Assembly: GCF_923868895.1 (NCBI RefSeq)
Contig: NZ_OV350343.1
Coordinates: 2,666,001-2,730,000, forward strand
DNA from: Halomonas sp. TD01
GTDB lineage: Bacteria; Pseudomonadota; Gammaproteobacteria; Pseudomonadales; Halomonadaceae
Reading direction: 5' to 3'
DNA: 64,000 nt
The translations under genes and the position numbers were made by a program. Shown here one piece after another: positions 26,808 through 37,141 of the stretch. Positions within the stretch are counted from its first letter, which is position 1. Every line of letters starts with the position of its first letter. The notes under the pieces are model-generated. The model worked only from the letters and a program-made list of their open reading frames with translations. It searched no databases and was not told the DNA's origin.

Positions 26808-29506
26808 GGGCTAGAGTGAGTAGTAACCACACGCGTTGGGTCGTTCTTAGTGATGGTGGCCTGCCGACTGAAGATATCTACTTTCTCGAATCAGCAGCTC
26901 CGGCGCTGCGACGTCAGGGGGCAACGATTGAGCGCGCTGTTACTTCGCGCTCTTTTGGTGCGGCTTGGCGTTATGGACGCTCTTTTTTACGCCATTATGC
27001 TGGCGCAAATGTGTTGTTATGCCGCTCGTTACCGCTGAGTTGGCTGCGTTGGTTAGAGCGTCATCGCCAAGCATTTGGTTATATCGGTTACCTAATTGAT
27101 GATGATATCGAGGCAGCCGCCCACGATCCCACACTGCCGCCCGCTTATCGAAAACGCATGGCGCGTATTGCTAAGCTTCAACCCCGCTTTTTAGCATTAA
27201 GTGATGAGGTGATTGCTTGCAGTGATGGGTTAGCCGAGCGTTTTCGTCCTTATCACCGCTGCGTTTCAGTGTTAACGCCGCCTCTTATCGCTACGCTGCC
27301 AGAGAGGGGGCACTTTGAACTACCGCCTTCATCCTCAACGCCGTGGCGAATCGGTTTTCACGGTACTCGGGCGCATCTGAATGACTTGATGCACATTGCC
27401 CCTGCCTTGAAGGCGCTTCAACAAACGCGCTCCGATACACAACTTGAGCTGATGTTAGGCAAGTACACTCCCAAAGCTCTGGCGGAGTTACCCAATGTTT
27501 TGGCGCCTGACCCGCTACCTTGGCACGCTTTTCGCAGTTATCAATCTAGGTGCCAGCTGCACATTGGTTTGGCACCGTTGCTAAACACACCCTTTAATCA
27601 GGGCAAGTCATTTATTAAATTTCTGGATATTGCTGCGATGGGCGGCGTAGGCGTCTATTCTAACCGTTATCCGTATACTGACGTGATTAGCCATGGCATT
27701 AATGGGCTATTGGTAGAGGATTCACCTGAAGCTTGGCAGTCTGCCATTGAGCAGCTACTTAATAATCCAGCCGCGACTGCTAATATGGCGCAACAGGCCG
27801 CAAAAGACGCCTGTGAAATCGGTAATCTGCAGCGTGCAATAAGGTTTTGGCAGGCGCGTGTGGACCAGCCAAATGTTAATAAGGGAGCAAGTAGAATGGA
27901 TGCCATCGTTAAAGCGTTTTTTGATGAAACCCCAGATGCTTCAATAGCAAAAGAGCGTGTCGCATTTGGTACATCGGGGCATCGAGGACGTGCCACAGAT
28001 CGCACCTTTAACGCGGCACACATTTTTGCGATTACTCAAGCGGTGGTTGATTACCGCTCTGAGGCAGGCTATCAAGGCCCTATGTTCCTTGGCTTCGATA
28101 CCCATGCGCTTTCAAAGCCCGCATGGGAGTGTGCTTTGCGGGTGCTGGCCGCTAATAAAGTGCCCGTATTCATTGAAAAAGACCATGGTGTTACCGCTAC
28201 GCCCCTGATCAGCCGTGCGATACTGCAGCACAATCGTCCTCAACAACAGCATCCTCAAGATCAGGCTCTGCCAGACGTTGCGTTAGCTGATGGTTTGATT
28301 ATTACCCCATCCCATAATCCGCCGGAAGATGGTGGCATTAAGTACAATCCCTTCCACGGTGGGCCTGCTGATACTGAAGCAACAAAATGGATTGAGCTTC
28401 GCGCGAATGCCTATTTGCTACGCCAGCTATGTGATATTTCTCCGGTACCGTTAGAGCAGGCGTTAGCATGTGCTCAAGAGTACGATTTCACTGCTCACTA
28501 TGTGGCTCAGTTGGGCAGCGTGGTGGACATGACCGCTATCCAAAACGCTAATCTCACTCTTGGTGTTGATCCCATGGGCGGAACAGCGCTGCCCGTATGG
28601 CAGGCGGTGGCCGAGCATTATGGTTTGAATCTTGAGGTGGTCAATACGTCGGTAGATGCCAGCTTCGGTTTTATGCCGTTGGATCATGACGGCAAGATTC
28701 GCATGGATTGCTCTAGTCCTGATGCCATGGCTAACCTGTTAAAGATCAAAGACCGCTTTGATCTCGCCTTTGGCAACGACCCTGACGCTGATCGCCACGG
28801 CATTGTGGATGCTAATGGGTTAATGAATCCGAATCACTTTCTAGCGGTGTGCGTGGATTATTTGATTGGTCATCGACCTGAGTGGGCGGAAACGCTCAAT
28901 ATCGGTAAGACGCTGGTGTCCTCTTCGATGATTGATCGGATTGTCGCTTCCCATCAGCGTGAACTGTTTGAAGTGCCGGTTGGCTTTAAGTGGTTTGTTG
29001 AAGGGCTGCACGATGGCTGGCTTGCCTTTGGTGGTGAAGAGAGCGCCGGAGCGAGCCTATTAACGCGCGATGGTAATGCTTGGTCTACCGATAAAGACGG
29101 CATTGCGCTTTGCTTGTTAGCGGCTGAAATTACCGCGGTCACTGGGAAAACACCCAGTGAATACTACCGTTCTTTAACCGAGCGCTTTGGTGAGCCATTC
29201 TACAAGCGTGTAGATACTGCCTGTACAGCAGAAGAAAAAGCGGCCTTTAAGAAGCTTAGCGCTGATAGTGTTACGGAAACCACGCTAGCCGGTGACCCGA
29301 TTACCGCTGTGTTGGTTAATGCGCCTGGTAACGGAGAGGCTATCGGTGGTTTGAAGGTGACTACCGAAAATGGCTGGTTTGCTGCCCGCCCCAGTGGTAC
29401 TGAATCGCTCTATAAAGTGTACGCTGAAAGTTTCAAAGGCCCACAGCACTTGGATGAGTTAATTGAGAGTGCCACCACGCTGCTTTCCGGCGTTTTGAAG
29501 ACATAA
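26804..29506 (+). CDS. pgm: Glycosyltransferase-phosphoglucomutase fusion
   Basis: A single 900-residue frame joins two unrelated enzymes. Residues 1-360 form a GT1/GT4-like glycosyltransferase (GYLIDDDIEAA, IGFHGTRAHLNDLMHIAPAL, SFIKFLDIAAMGGVGVYS). From Met 365 (base 27896) the sequence is a full-length alpha-D-glucose phosphoglucomutase: FGTSGHRGRATD, the phosphoserine loop TPSHNPPEDGGIKYNP, metal loop GNDPDADRHGIVD, sugar loop GGEESAG and phosphate loop RPSGTES. The mutase part alone has about 536 residues, near the 546 of E. coli Pgm. It interconverts glucose-6-P and glucose-1-P, feeding GalU next door. The join may be a genuine fusion or the result of a single-base shift (see internal start at 27881). 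The gene symbol refers to the mutase part. Confidence 0.85.
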   Translation: MRARVSSNHTRWVVLSDGGLPTEDIYFLESAAPALRRQGATIERAVTSRSFGAAWRYGRSFLRHYAGANVLLCRSLPLSWLRWLERHRQAFGYIGYLIDDDIEAAAHDPTLPPAYRKRMARIAKLQPRFLALSDEVIACSDGLAERFRPYHRCVSVLTPPLIATLPERGHFELPPSSSTPWRIGFHGTRAHLNDLMHIAPALKALQQTRSDTQLELMLGKYTPKALAELPNVLAPDPLPWHAFRSYQSRCQLHIGLAPLLNTPFNQGKSFIKFLDIAAMGGVGVYSNRYPYTDVISHGINGLLVEDSPEAWQSAIEQLLNNPAATANMAQQAAKDACEIGNLQRAIRFWQARVDQPNVNKGASRMDAIVKAFFDETPDASIAKERVAFGTSGHRGRATDRTFNAAHIFAITQAVVDYRSEAGYQGPMFLGFDTHALSKPAWECALRVLAANKVPVFIEKDHGVTATPLISRAILQHNRPQQQHPQDQALPDVALADGLIITPSHNPPEDGGIKYNPFHGGPADTEATKWIELRANAYLLRQLCDISPVPLEQALACAQEYDFTAHYVAQLGSVVDMTAIQNANLTLGVDPMGGTALPVWQAVAEHYGLNLEVVNTSVDASFGFMPLDHDGKIRMDCSSPDAMANLLKIKDRFDLAFGNDPDADRHGIVDANGLMNPNHFLAVCVDYLIGHRPEWAETLNIGKTLVSSSMIDRIVASHQRELFEVPVGFKWFVEGLHDGWLAFGGEESAGASLLTRDGNAWSTDKDGIALCLLAAEITAVTGKTPSEYYRSLTERFGEPFYKRVDTACTAEEKAAFKKLSADSVTETTLAGDPITAVLVNAPGNGEAIGGLKVTTENGWFAARPSGTESLYKVYAESFKGPQHLDELIESATTLLSGVLKT
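27881..27898 (+). promoter_or_regulatory. Internal ribosome binding site and start for the phosphoglucomutase part
   Basis: AAGGGAGCAAGTAGAATG places a GGGAG Shine-Dalgarno match about ten bases before an in-frame ATG at 27896, exactly where homology to phosphoglucomutase begins. Immediately upstream, TAATAA at 27877-27882 is a tandem stop in the frame one base off. This is what remains if the glycosyltransferase once ended there. Separate translation of the mutase is therefore plausible. Confidence 0.55.
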
Positions 29507-29536
29507 TGTTAAAATAGCCAATGGCAACCAATAGAG

Positions 29537-29572
29537 CGGTTTTGTAGTGCGTGGTAAGCCTACAGCGCACCC
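29537..29572 (+). repeat. Half REP upstream of galU
   Basis: GGTTTTGTAGTGCGTGGTAAGCC followed by TACAGCGCACCCGC matches the right arm of the BIME unit; the left arm is missing. It lies between the fusion gene stop and the galU ribosome site (AGAAAGGACG). Confidence 0.7.
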
Positions 29573-29590
29573 GCAACAGAAAGGACGTTA

Positions 29591-30448
29591 ATGATGACCC
29601 AAGTGCGTAAAGCGATTATTCCGGTAGCCGGTTTCGGCACACGTCTGCTGCCCATCAGCAAGGCGATCCCGAAGGAAATGGTACCCGTTGTGGATCGCCC
29701 ACTCATTCAACACGTGGTGGAAGAAGCGCTGGCGGCGGGTATCAATGAAATCATTTTGGTGACTCGGGCTGGTAAATCAGCCATTGAAGACCATTTTGAT
29801 GCCCACTTTGAGCTTGAGCATTCACTGGCCAGTAAGGGTAAGGATGCGTTGCTAGAGACGCTTTCCGCGATTTCCCCTAAAAAGCTCAAGGTGACTAGCG
29901 TTCGTCAGCCTAATGCCAAAGGCTTGGGTCATGCGATTTTCTGTGCCGCGCACCTGTTAGATAAAGACGAGCCATTTGCGGTCATTCTTCCGGATGTGCT
30001 GGTGAAGCCACAAGTTGGCAATACGGCCTGTGACCTGGGGAGCATGGTAGAGCGTTGGAATACAAATAACGCTTCGCAAATCATGGTGGAAGCGGTGCCC
30101 CAGGAAGACGTTTACCGTTATGGCATTGTTGATTGCGACGAGCCTGCCGCCGGTGAGAGTGCAAATATGCGCGGTGTTGTAGAAAAGCCGACGCCTGAGG
30201 AAGCGCCTTCACGGCTTTCGGTTATTGGCCGCTATGTGCTGCCATATCGCATCATGGAGCTGCTGCGCGACCAGCCGCCTGGTGCGGGTAATGAAATCCA
30301 GCTAACAGATGCCATCGACCGCTTGATGCAGGAAGGTAAAACCGTGCAGGCGTTCCGTATGCATGGCCGCACCTTTGATTGTGGGCATATTGAAGGCTGG
30401 CTGAAAGCCAACACCACGCTCGCCCGCGAAGCAGGTTATGACGTGTAA
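29591..30448 (+). CDS. galU: UTP-glucose-1-phosphate uridylyltransferase
   Basis: GalU makes UDP-glucose from UTP and glucose-1-phosphate, the precursor for Ugd and for glucosyltransferases. The 285-residue protein has the nucleotidyltransferase signature AGFGTRLLPISKAIPKEM near residues 14-31, VDRPLIQHVVEEAL, the substrate-binding VEKPTPEEAPS near 196 and the C-terminal FDCGHIEGWLKAN. An AAAGGACG ribosome site precedes ATG 29591; the second ATG at 29594 is also possible. A Rho-independent terminator follows at 30478, closing the sugar-nucleotide and glycosyltransferase block. Confidence 0.96.
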   Translation: MMTQVRKAIIPVAGFGTRLLPISKAIPKEMVPVVDRPLIQHVVEEALAAGINEIILVTRAGKSAIEDHFDAHFELEHSLASKGKDALLETLSAISPKKLKVTSVRQPNAKGLGHAIFCAAHLLDKDEPFAVILPDVLVKPQVGNTACDLGSMVERWNTNNASQIMVEAVPQEDVYRYGIVDCDEPAAGESANMRGVVEKPTPEEAPSRLSVIGRYVLPYRIMELLRDQPPGAGNEIQLTDAIDRLMQEGKTVQAFRMHGRTFDCGHIEGWLKANTTLAREAGYDV

Positions 30449-30477
30449 GATTCACGGGTATCAATGTAAGTATATGG

Positions 30478-30510
30478 AGCCGCTCAGTTCACACTGTAGC
30501 GGCTTTTTTA
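30478..30510 (+). terminator. Rho-independent terminator after galU
   Basis: AGCCGCT at 30478-30484 pairs with AGCGGCT at 30498-30504 around a 13-base loop and runs into a run of T. It ends the long plus-strand unit containing the glycosyltransferases, the phosphoglucomutase fusion and galU. Confidence 0.85.
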
Positions 30511-30566
30511 GTTGAGCTTATTCACACAAGGAAGCTGCACCATTTTATCGTGCATGGCACACCCAT

Positions 30567-31640
30567 CGCGGGTGCCTCATTCGCTCGTTCCTCGCGAGAT
30601 TCGTTACACCGCGCTACGGTAGTTGCTATCGGTTGATTCAAGGGGTTTTGTAGCGCGTGGTAAGCCTACGGCGCACCCGCGATGGTGGCTCGGTTAGCGA
30701 TGACGCGGGTGCCTCACTCGCTCGTTCCTCGCGAGATTCGTTACACCGCGCTACGGCAGGAGCCACTGGTTGATTTCAGTGGTTTTGTAGCGCGTGGTAA
30801 GCCTACGGCGCACCCGCGACGGTGGCTCGGTTGGCGATGACGCGGGTGCCTCATTCGCTCGTTCCTCGCGAGATTCGTTACACCGCGCTACGGTAGGTGC
30901 CATCGGTTGATTTCAGTGGTTTTGTAGCGCGTGGTAAGCCTGCGGCGCACCCGCGACGGTGGCTCGGTTGGCGATGACGCGGGTGCCTCATTCGCTCGTT
31001 CCTCGCGAGATTCGTTACACCGCGCTACGGTAGGTGCCATCGGTTGATTTCAGTGGTTTTGTAGCGCGTGGTAAGCCTGCGGCGCACCCGCGACGGTGGC
31101 TCGGTTGGCGATGACGCGGGTGCCTCATTCGCTCGTTCCTCGCGAGATTCGTTACACCGCGCTACGGTAGGTGCCATCGGTTGATTTCAGTGGTTTTGTA
31201 GCGCGTGGTAAGCCTACGGCGCACCCGCGACGGTGGCTCGGTTGGCGATGACGCGGGTGCCTCATTCGCTCGTTCCTCGCGAGATTCGTTACACCGCGCT
31301 ACGGTAGGTGCCATCGGTTGATTTCAGTGGTTTTGTAGCGCGTGGTAAGCCTGCGGCGCACCCGCGACGGTGGCTCGGTTGGCGATGACGCGGGTGCCTC
31401 ATTCGCTCGTTCCTCGCGAGATTCGTTACACCGCGCTACGGTAGGTGCCATCGGTTGATTTCAGTGGTTTTGTAGCGCGTGGTAAGCCTGCGGCGCACCC
31501 GCGACGGTGGCTCGGTTGGCGATGACGCGGGTGCCTCATTCGCTCGTTCCTCGCGAGATTCGTTACACCGCGCTACGGTAGGTGCCATCGGTTGGTTTCA
31601 GTGGTTGTGTAGCGCGTGGTAAGCCTACGGCGCACCCGCG
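30567..31640 (+). repeat. Left tandem BIME array (8 units)
   Basis: Eight near-identical units with a period of about 136 bases start near 30567, 30703, 30840, 30978, 31114, 31250, 31387 and 31524. Each opens CGCGGGTGCCTCATTCGCTC and closes GGCGCACCCGCG. In the middle, ACACCGCGCTACGG and TTTTGTAGCGCGTGGT are complementary, so each unit is a head-to-head pair of REPs. Units differ at a few positions, such as TAAGCCTACGG versus TAAGCCTGCGG. Frames called inside are artefacts of the repeat. The first ~55 bases after the galU terminator hold nothing else. Confidence 0.95.
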
Positions 31641-31675
31641 ACGGTGGCCTCTGATGCGAATGCAGTTGAAGATCG

Positions 31676-32185
31676 TTATTCGCCATTGATATCTGCTATG
31701 GATGGTGCGTCGTTTGCTCCCCAGTCATCTTGATACCATCCTTTTTTCACACACCGTTTGAAGCTGGACCACTGCCAATCGCGAGGTGCGTTGGCCCATC
31801 CATGCTTTACCGGATTGTAATGAATATAATCCATGTGTTGTTGCCAATCTTGCTCATCGCGTATGACATGCTCCCAGAATCCCCGTTGCCAAGTGCCGGT
31901 GGCATTACCAGGAAGTAGAAAGTTTTTTGAAGCGTATTTCTTAATATCACGCCATCGAGATGAGTAATCAGTGTCATCTTTGGGAAGCGTCCAAAGGCAA
32001 TGCAAGTGGTCAGGAAGTAGGACAAAAGCATCCATGATGAAAGGAGCATTTTCTTTTACCCGACGGAAAGCTTGCCCGAGAGCATCTATATTTTGTTGCT
32101 CAGCAAGTAGCGGCTGACGGTGATGGGTAACTACCGTGAAAAAATACGTTCCGCCTGGAATATATGCCCGTCGATAAGTAGCCAC
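31676..32185 (-). CDS. REP-associated tyrosine transposase (RAYT)
   Basis: This 169-residue single-stranded DNA nuclease of the Y1/HUH class is the domesticated relative of IS200/IS605 TnpA that acts on REP sequences. The start is GTG 32185, which has a strong AGGAGG four bases upstream and gives the family opening ATYRRAYIPGGTYFFTVV; the longer frame to 32251 is rejected. The metal-binding HxH is in LLPDHLHCLW, and the nucleophilic Tyr is expected in MDYIHYNPVKHGW. It lies exactly between the two BIME arrays, the classic arrangement, and appears intact. It is the likely source of spread of the repeat through this chromosome. Confidence 0.93.
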   Translation of the reverse strand: MATYRRAYIPGGTYFFTVVTHHRQPLLAEQQNIDALGQAFRRVKENAPFIMDAFVLLPDHLHCLWTLPKDDTDYSSRWRDIKKYASKNFLLPGNATGTWQRGFWEHVIRDEQDWQQHMDYIHYNPVKHGWANAPRDWQWSSFKRCVKKGWYQDDWGANDAPSIADINGE

Positions 32186-32318
32186 GATGCCTCCTTGCAG
32201 CAAGCTCTTTCTTATTAGCTTAATAGCATGAGTGGGCGATGAAAATTCCATTCTGACGTTGTGTTTAAATAGTTATTCAACACTTAGCGGATTTGAAGCT
32301 ATGGGGCGGCCCACCCAT

Positions 32319-33443
32319 CGCGGGTGCCTCATTCGCTCGTTCCTCGCGAGATTCGTTACACCGCGCTACGGTAGGTGCCACTGGTTGATTTAAGGGGGGT
32401 TGTAGCGCGTGGTAAGCCTACGGCGCACCCGCGGCGGTGGCTCGGTTGGCGATGACGCGGGTGCCTCATTCGCTCGTTCCTCGCGAGATTCGTTACGCCG
32501 CGCTACGGTAGTGCCATTGGTTGATTTCAGTGGTTGTGTAGCGCGTGGTAAGCCTACGGCGCACCCGCGATGGTGGCTCGGTTGGCGATGACGCGGGTGC
32601 CTCATTCGCTCGTTCCTCGCGAGATTCGTTACGCCGCGCTACGGTAGTGCCATTGGTTGATTTCAGTGGTTGTGTAGCGCGTGGTAAGCCTACGGCGCAC
32701 CCGCGATGGTGGCTCGGTTGGCGATGACGCGGGTGCCTCACTCGCTCGTTCCTCGCGAGATTCGTTACACCGCGCTACGGTAGGTGCCATCGGTTGGTTT
32801 AAGGGGTTTTGTAGCGCGTGGTAAGCCTAAGGCGCACCCGCGACGGTGGCTCGGTTGGCGATGACGCGGGTGCCTCATTCGCTCGTTCCTCGCGAGATTA
32901 GTTACGCCGCGCTACGGTAGTGCCATCGGTTGATTTCAGTGGTTGTGTAGCGCGTGGTAAGCCCACGGCGCTGGCGATGACGCGGGTGCCTCATTCGCTC
33001 GTGCCTCGCGAGATTCGTTACACCGCGCTACGGTAGTGCCATTGGTTGATTTCAGTGGTTGTGTAGCGCGTGGTAAGCCCACGGCGCTGGCGATGACGCG
33101 GGTGCCTCATTCGCTCGTTCCTCGCGAGATTCGTTACACCGCGCTACGGTAGTGCCATTGGTTGATTTCAGTGGTTGTGTAGCGCGTGGTAAGCCCACGG
33201 CGCTGGCGATGACGCGGGTGCCTCATTCGCTCGTTCCTCGCGAGATTCGTTACACCGCGCTACGGTAGTGCCATCGGTTGATTTCAGTGGTTGTGTAGCG
33301 CGTGGTAAGCCCACGGCGCTGGCGATGACGCGGGTGCCTCATTCGCTCGTTCCTCGCGAGATTCGTTACACCGCGCTACGGTAGGTGCTATCGGTTGATT
33401 TCAGTGGTTTTGTAGCGCGTGGTAAGCCTACGGCGCACCCGCG
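32319..33443 (+). repeat. Right tandem BIME array (9 units)
   Basis: Nine units continue the same repeat beyond the RAYT, starting near 32319, 32456, 32591, 32727, 32863, 32980, 33094, 33210 and 33328. The first five keep the ~136-base period. From the end of unit 5 to unit 8 the 3' arm is shortened (CCCACGGCGCTGGCGATGACG in place of the full CGGCGCACCCGCG arm), giving a period of about 115. The last unit regains the full end. The short form therefore arose once and was amplified in tandem. The remaining bases to the flippase start at 33574 show nothing clear. Confidence 0.95.
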
Positions 33444-33573
33444 GCTGGGTTGGAGCGGTGCGGAGGAGGGGTGTGCTTAGCAGGCTACTTTTGATTGGTT
33501 TCCATCGTATAGCCATTGGCGAGTATACTTTGACCTGCGCTAGTTTCTTCATTTGGCTACAAGAGATTGCTTT

Positions 33574-34818
33574 ATGGCACCGCTGCCGAGCTTTGTTTTA
33601 CGTTCATTACCAATCATTACAGCAGCTACGCCTGGTGCTTTTAGAATATTTGTTATTACATTTTCTATGTTCTTTATCGCTGGCGAAGAGGTTGTGGCTT
33701 TTTCTACGCAGTATACGCTTGCCGCGTTCTTTGTGATGATTTGTGGTATAGGGTTTTCTACGATATTGGTTAAAGGGATGGCGCAAGAAGATAGCATTAA
33801 TACTTTTTTAAGCTACTCTTTGTCATCTGTTGTTGTAGGGGGGGCGGTGTCCCTTGTCGCTTTGCTGATGGTTTCGTGGTTTTTGATTATTCCGGATTTT
33901 TTATCATTGTTTTTCTTGATAATTTCTACGTCGGTTTATCAGGTTTTTAGAAATTATCTTATCTTTAAAAAAGATTTTTATCGGCTATTGGTTAACGATA
34001 TTTTGATAGGTTTGTTATTTGTTTTTTGTTTATTAGGTGTCTATGTTGTTCAGGGTAAGGTTGATGGTTCTGCTGTTTTTGTTTTTTTATCTTTTTCATA
34101 TTTAGCATCGTTGTGTATTGTCTTTGCCTGGCGTTTTTATCAAGCGCGCGAGGCACCTAGCGAAGATAGTGTAGCCTTGATATCTAAAGATAAAGCGGTT
34201 TCTAGCCTAGTAGTAGGTATGTCTAATGCGGCAAGCGGGGGCGTGAGTTTCATTCTTCCTTCCTTTTTTGCCGCTTTGGGCGGCGGCGAGATCGCGATTG
34301 TTGCCTCCATTGCGGCCTTGGTTTTTAGCTCGATCTCTGCCGTTCCTAGGGGGGTGATCAATAACGGCACGGCTGCTTTATCTAAAATGATATTGGCGAA
34401 ACATTTTGATAGTCAGTTTGTATTAAGCCTGCGCTATAAGGTGAAGCTTATTATCGCTACGTTGTTTCCTTCTTTAACGCTCTTTATTTTTATTTATTTG
34501 TATGTATTTGTAGAGATTGATGATTTTTTAGCATCGATTGTATTTGTGGCTGCGCTTGGGTTTTATATTGCTACCGCTCAGCTTGGTGTTGTTGAGTCTG
34601 TTATGGTTAATTTATGTGGATATGAGCGACAAGCATTTTATTTTAACCTTGCTGTTTTTTTAGGCGTCATAGTTGTTTTTATGTTACCTAATCTTTTGCC
34701 AGCTATGAAAAATGCATTCTTTATTATTTATTTATTGCCTATATTGCTAGGCGTCATCAATATTTTTAGAATGTTTTGGTATCGGCAGTTGGTGGGGCGG
34801 TATTTTGCGACTGCTTGA
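33574..34818 (+). CDS. Multi-pass membrane protein, probable Wzx-like polysaccharide flippase
   Basis: About 414 residues, start taken at ATG 33574 (MAPLPSFVLRSLPII) rather than TTG 33553; AAGAGA lies upstream. The protein is almost entirely hydrophobic with roughly a dozen predicted membrane segments spread evenly from residue 20 to 410, as in MATE/MOP-fold Wzx flippases that move lipid-linked sugar repeats across the inner membrane. Sequence identity to named families is too low to assert by eye. Base use is strongly A/T-rich, like the gene at 4901, suggesting transfer. It lies isolated between the BIME array and gdhA. A plain transporter is the alternative. Confidence 0.6.
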   Translation: MAPLPSFVLRSLPIITAATPGAFRIFVITFSMFFIAGEEVVAFSTQYTLAAFFVMICGIGFSTILVKGMAQEDSINTFLSYSLSSVVVGGAVSLVALLMVSWFLIIPDFLSLFFLIISTSVYQVFRNYLIFKKDFYRLLVNDILIGLLFVFCLLGVYVVQGKVDGSAVFVFLSFSYLASLCIVFAWRFYQAREAPSEDSVALISKDKAVSSLVVGMSNAASGGVSFILPSFFAALGGGEIAIVASIAALVFSSISAVPRGVINNGTAALSKMILAKHFDSQFVLSLRYKVKLIIATLFPSLTLFIFIYLYVFVEIDDFLASIVFVAALGFYIATAQLGVVESVMVNLCGYERQAFYFNLAVFLGVIVVFMLPNLLPAMKNAFFIIYLLPILLGVINIFRMFWYRQLVGRYFATA

Positions 34819-34887
34819 TAATGTTTGGTAGGCCTGCTTGTTGTTTAGAAACATTGAATGTGATGACTTAGGGTAGCCGTGTCTAAA

Positions 34888-34945
34888 TCACGGGTGCCTC
34901 ATTCGCTCGTTCTTGGCGCGGTTCTTTATGCCACGCCACGCACGG
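34888..34945 (+). repeat. Degenerate REP remnant after the flippase gene
   Basis: CACGGGTGCCTCATTCGCTCG matches the left arm of the BIME unit, then sequence diverges (TTCTTGGCGCGGTTC). The rest of the 34819-35165 gap is A/T-rich, with T-runs near 34967-34980 that could act in termination, and the untranslated leader of gdhA. No promoter was identified with confidence. Confidence 0.7.
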
Positions 34946-35078
34946 TATGTGGGGCTTTTTTCTTTTTTTCGTTAATAAATCGTTTATTAGATTTTGTTAA
35001 TTGCACCAAAACGGGGCGATTTAGCTACCACTTTAGTCTATTTTTGATGCGATTTTTGCCTATACCGAACCGGCATAG

Positions 35079-36518
<1,440 letters not shown>

Positions 36519-36556
36519 TCGCTTTTATTAGCTAAACCACATACACTGTCGTGACA

Positions 36557-36586
36557 CAGTCCTTTCCCTTTGGGGAAGGGCTGTTT
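36557..36586 (+). terminator. Rho-independent terminator after gdhA
   Basis: CAGTCCTTTCCC and GGGAAGGGCTG pair around a TTTG loop with one mismatch and are followed by TTTT, 38 bases past the gdhA stop. Confidence 0.8.
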
Positions 36587-36646
36587 TCGTTGGTGCGTTT
36601 TACACTCACTAACATCACTATTGATTGCTTTCCAAGGAGAGTAGAA

Positions 36647-37060
36647 ATGGGGCAGCGTCCTCCTATTATCATTAACCGTCTTGATGCTGAACGACTTCAG
36701 CGCCTGATTGATACTGCATCTGAAAAAGACATGATGGTGGCGGAGCTACTGGAAGAAGAGTTGGCCCGCGGAGAGGTGCTTGACCCTCAGGATATACCTG
36801 AGGATGTGGTCAGTATGAATAGCCAGATACGCTTTACTGACCTGACCCGCGAGCGTCAGATGATTCGAACGTTGGTGTATCCTCATGCGCTTGAAAGCGT
36901 CGAGGATGGCATTTCGGTGATGGCACCGATTGGCGCAGCGTTAATTGGCTTGCGAGTAGGCGATGTTATTGAATGGCCGTTACCCAACAACACCGAAGTA
37001 CGTCTACGTATTGATGCTATTTTCTGGCAGCCCGAGCGAGAGAAGCAATTTCATCGATAA
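36647..37060 (+). CDS. rnk: Regulator of nucleoside diphosphate kinase, GreA-like
   Basis: Rnk is a small cytoplasmic RNA-polymerase-binding protein of the GreA/GreB C-terminal fold. ATG 36647 has an excellent AAGGAGA site seven bases upstream and gives 137 residues, against 136 in E. coli; the longer frame from 36551 reads through the gdhA terminator and is rejected. An N-terminal short coiled region (LDAERLQRLIDTASEKDMMVAEL shortened here to its core) is followed by the FKBP-like domain with GISVMAPIGAALIGLRVGD and the typical WPLPNN turn. Its message converges on rfaH. Confidence 0.9.
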   Translation: MGQRPPIIINRLDAERLQRLIDTASEKDMMVAELLEEELARGEVLDPQDIPEDVVSMNSQIRFTDLTRERQMIRTLVYPHALESVEDGISVMAPIGAALIGLRVGDVIEWPLPNNTEVRLRIDAIFWQPEREKQFHR

Positions 37061-37082
37061 GGTTGTGCGGCTCTGCCGCCAA

Positions 37083-37130
37083 CGCGGGTGCCTCATTCGC
37101 TCGTCCCTCGCGAGATTCGTGACACCCGCG
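37083..37130 (+). repeat. Single compact REP between convergent rnk and rfaH-like genes
   Basis: CGCGGGTG at 37083-37090 and CACCCGCG at 37123-37130 are exact complements, with the CCTCATTCGCTCG core between them. A GCGGC-TCT-GCCGC hairpin lies immediately upstream, the same pairing of small GC hairpin plus REP as seen after glmS. Placed between convergent genes, it may act as a terminator for both. Confidence 0.75.
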
Positions 37131-37141
37131 ATGTGAGAGTA

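Noticed and set aside
32390..32741. Several 60-80 codon frames inside the right array with similar translations
   Set aside because: They arise from the repeat sequence itself on both strands, lack ribosome sites and change with each unit.
30567..33443. CRISPR-like look of the regularly spaced repeats
   Set aside because: The units are ~115-136 bases, palindromic and almost identical throughout; there are no unique spacers and no cas genes. They are BIMEs around a RAYT.
36551..36646. Longer start for rnk
   Set aside because: The extension would be translated from the gdhA terminator hairpin, and the downstream ATG has an ideal ribosome site and matches family length.
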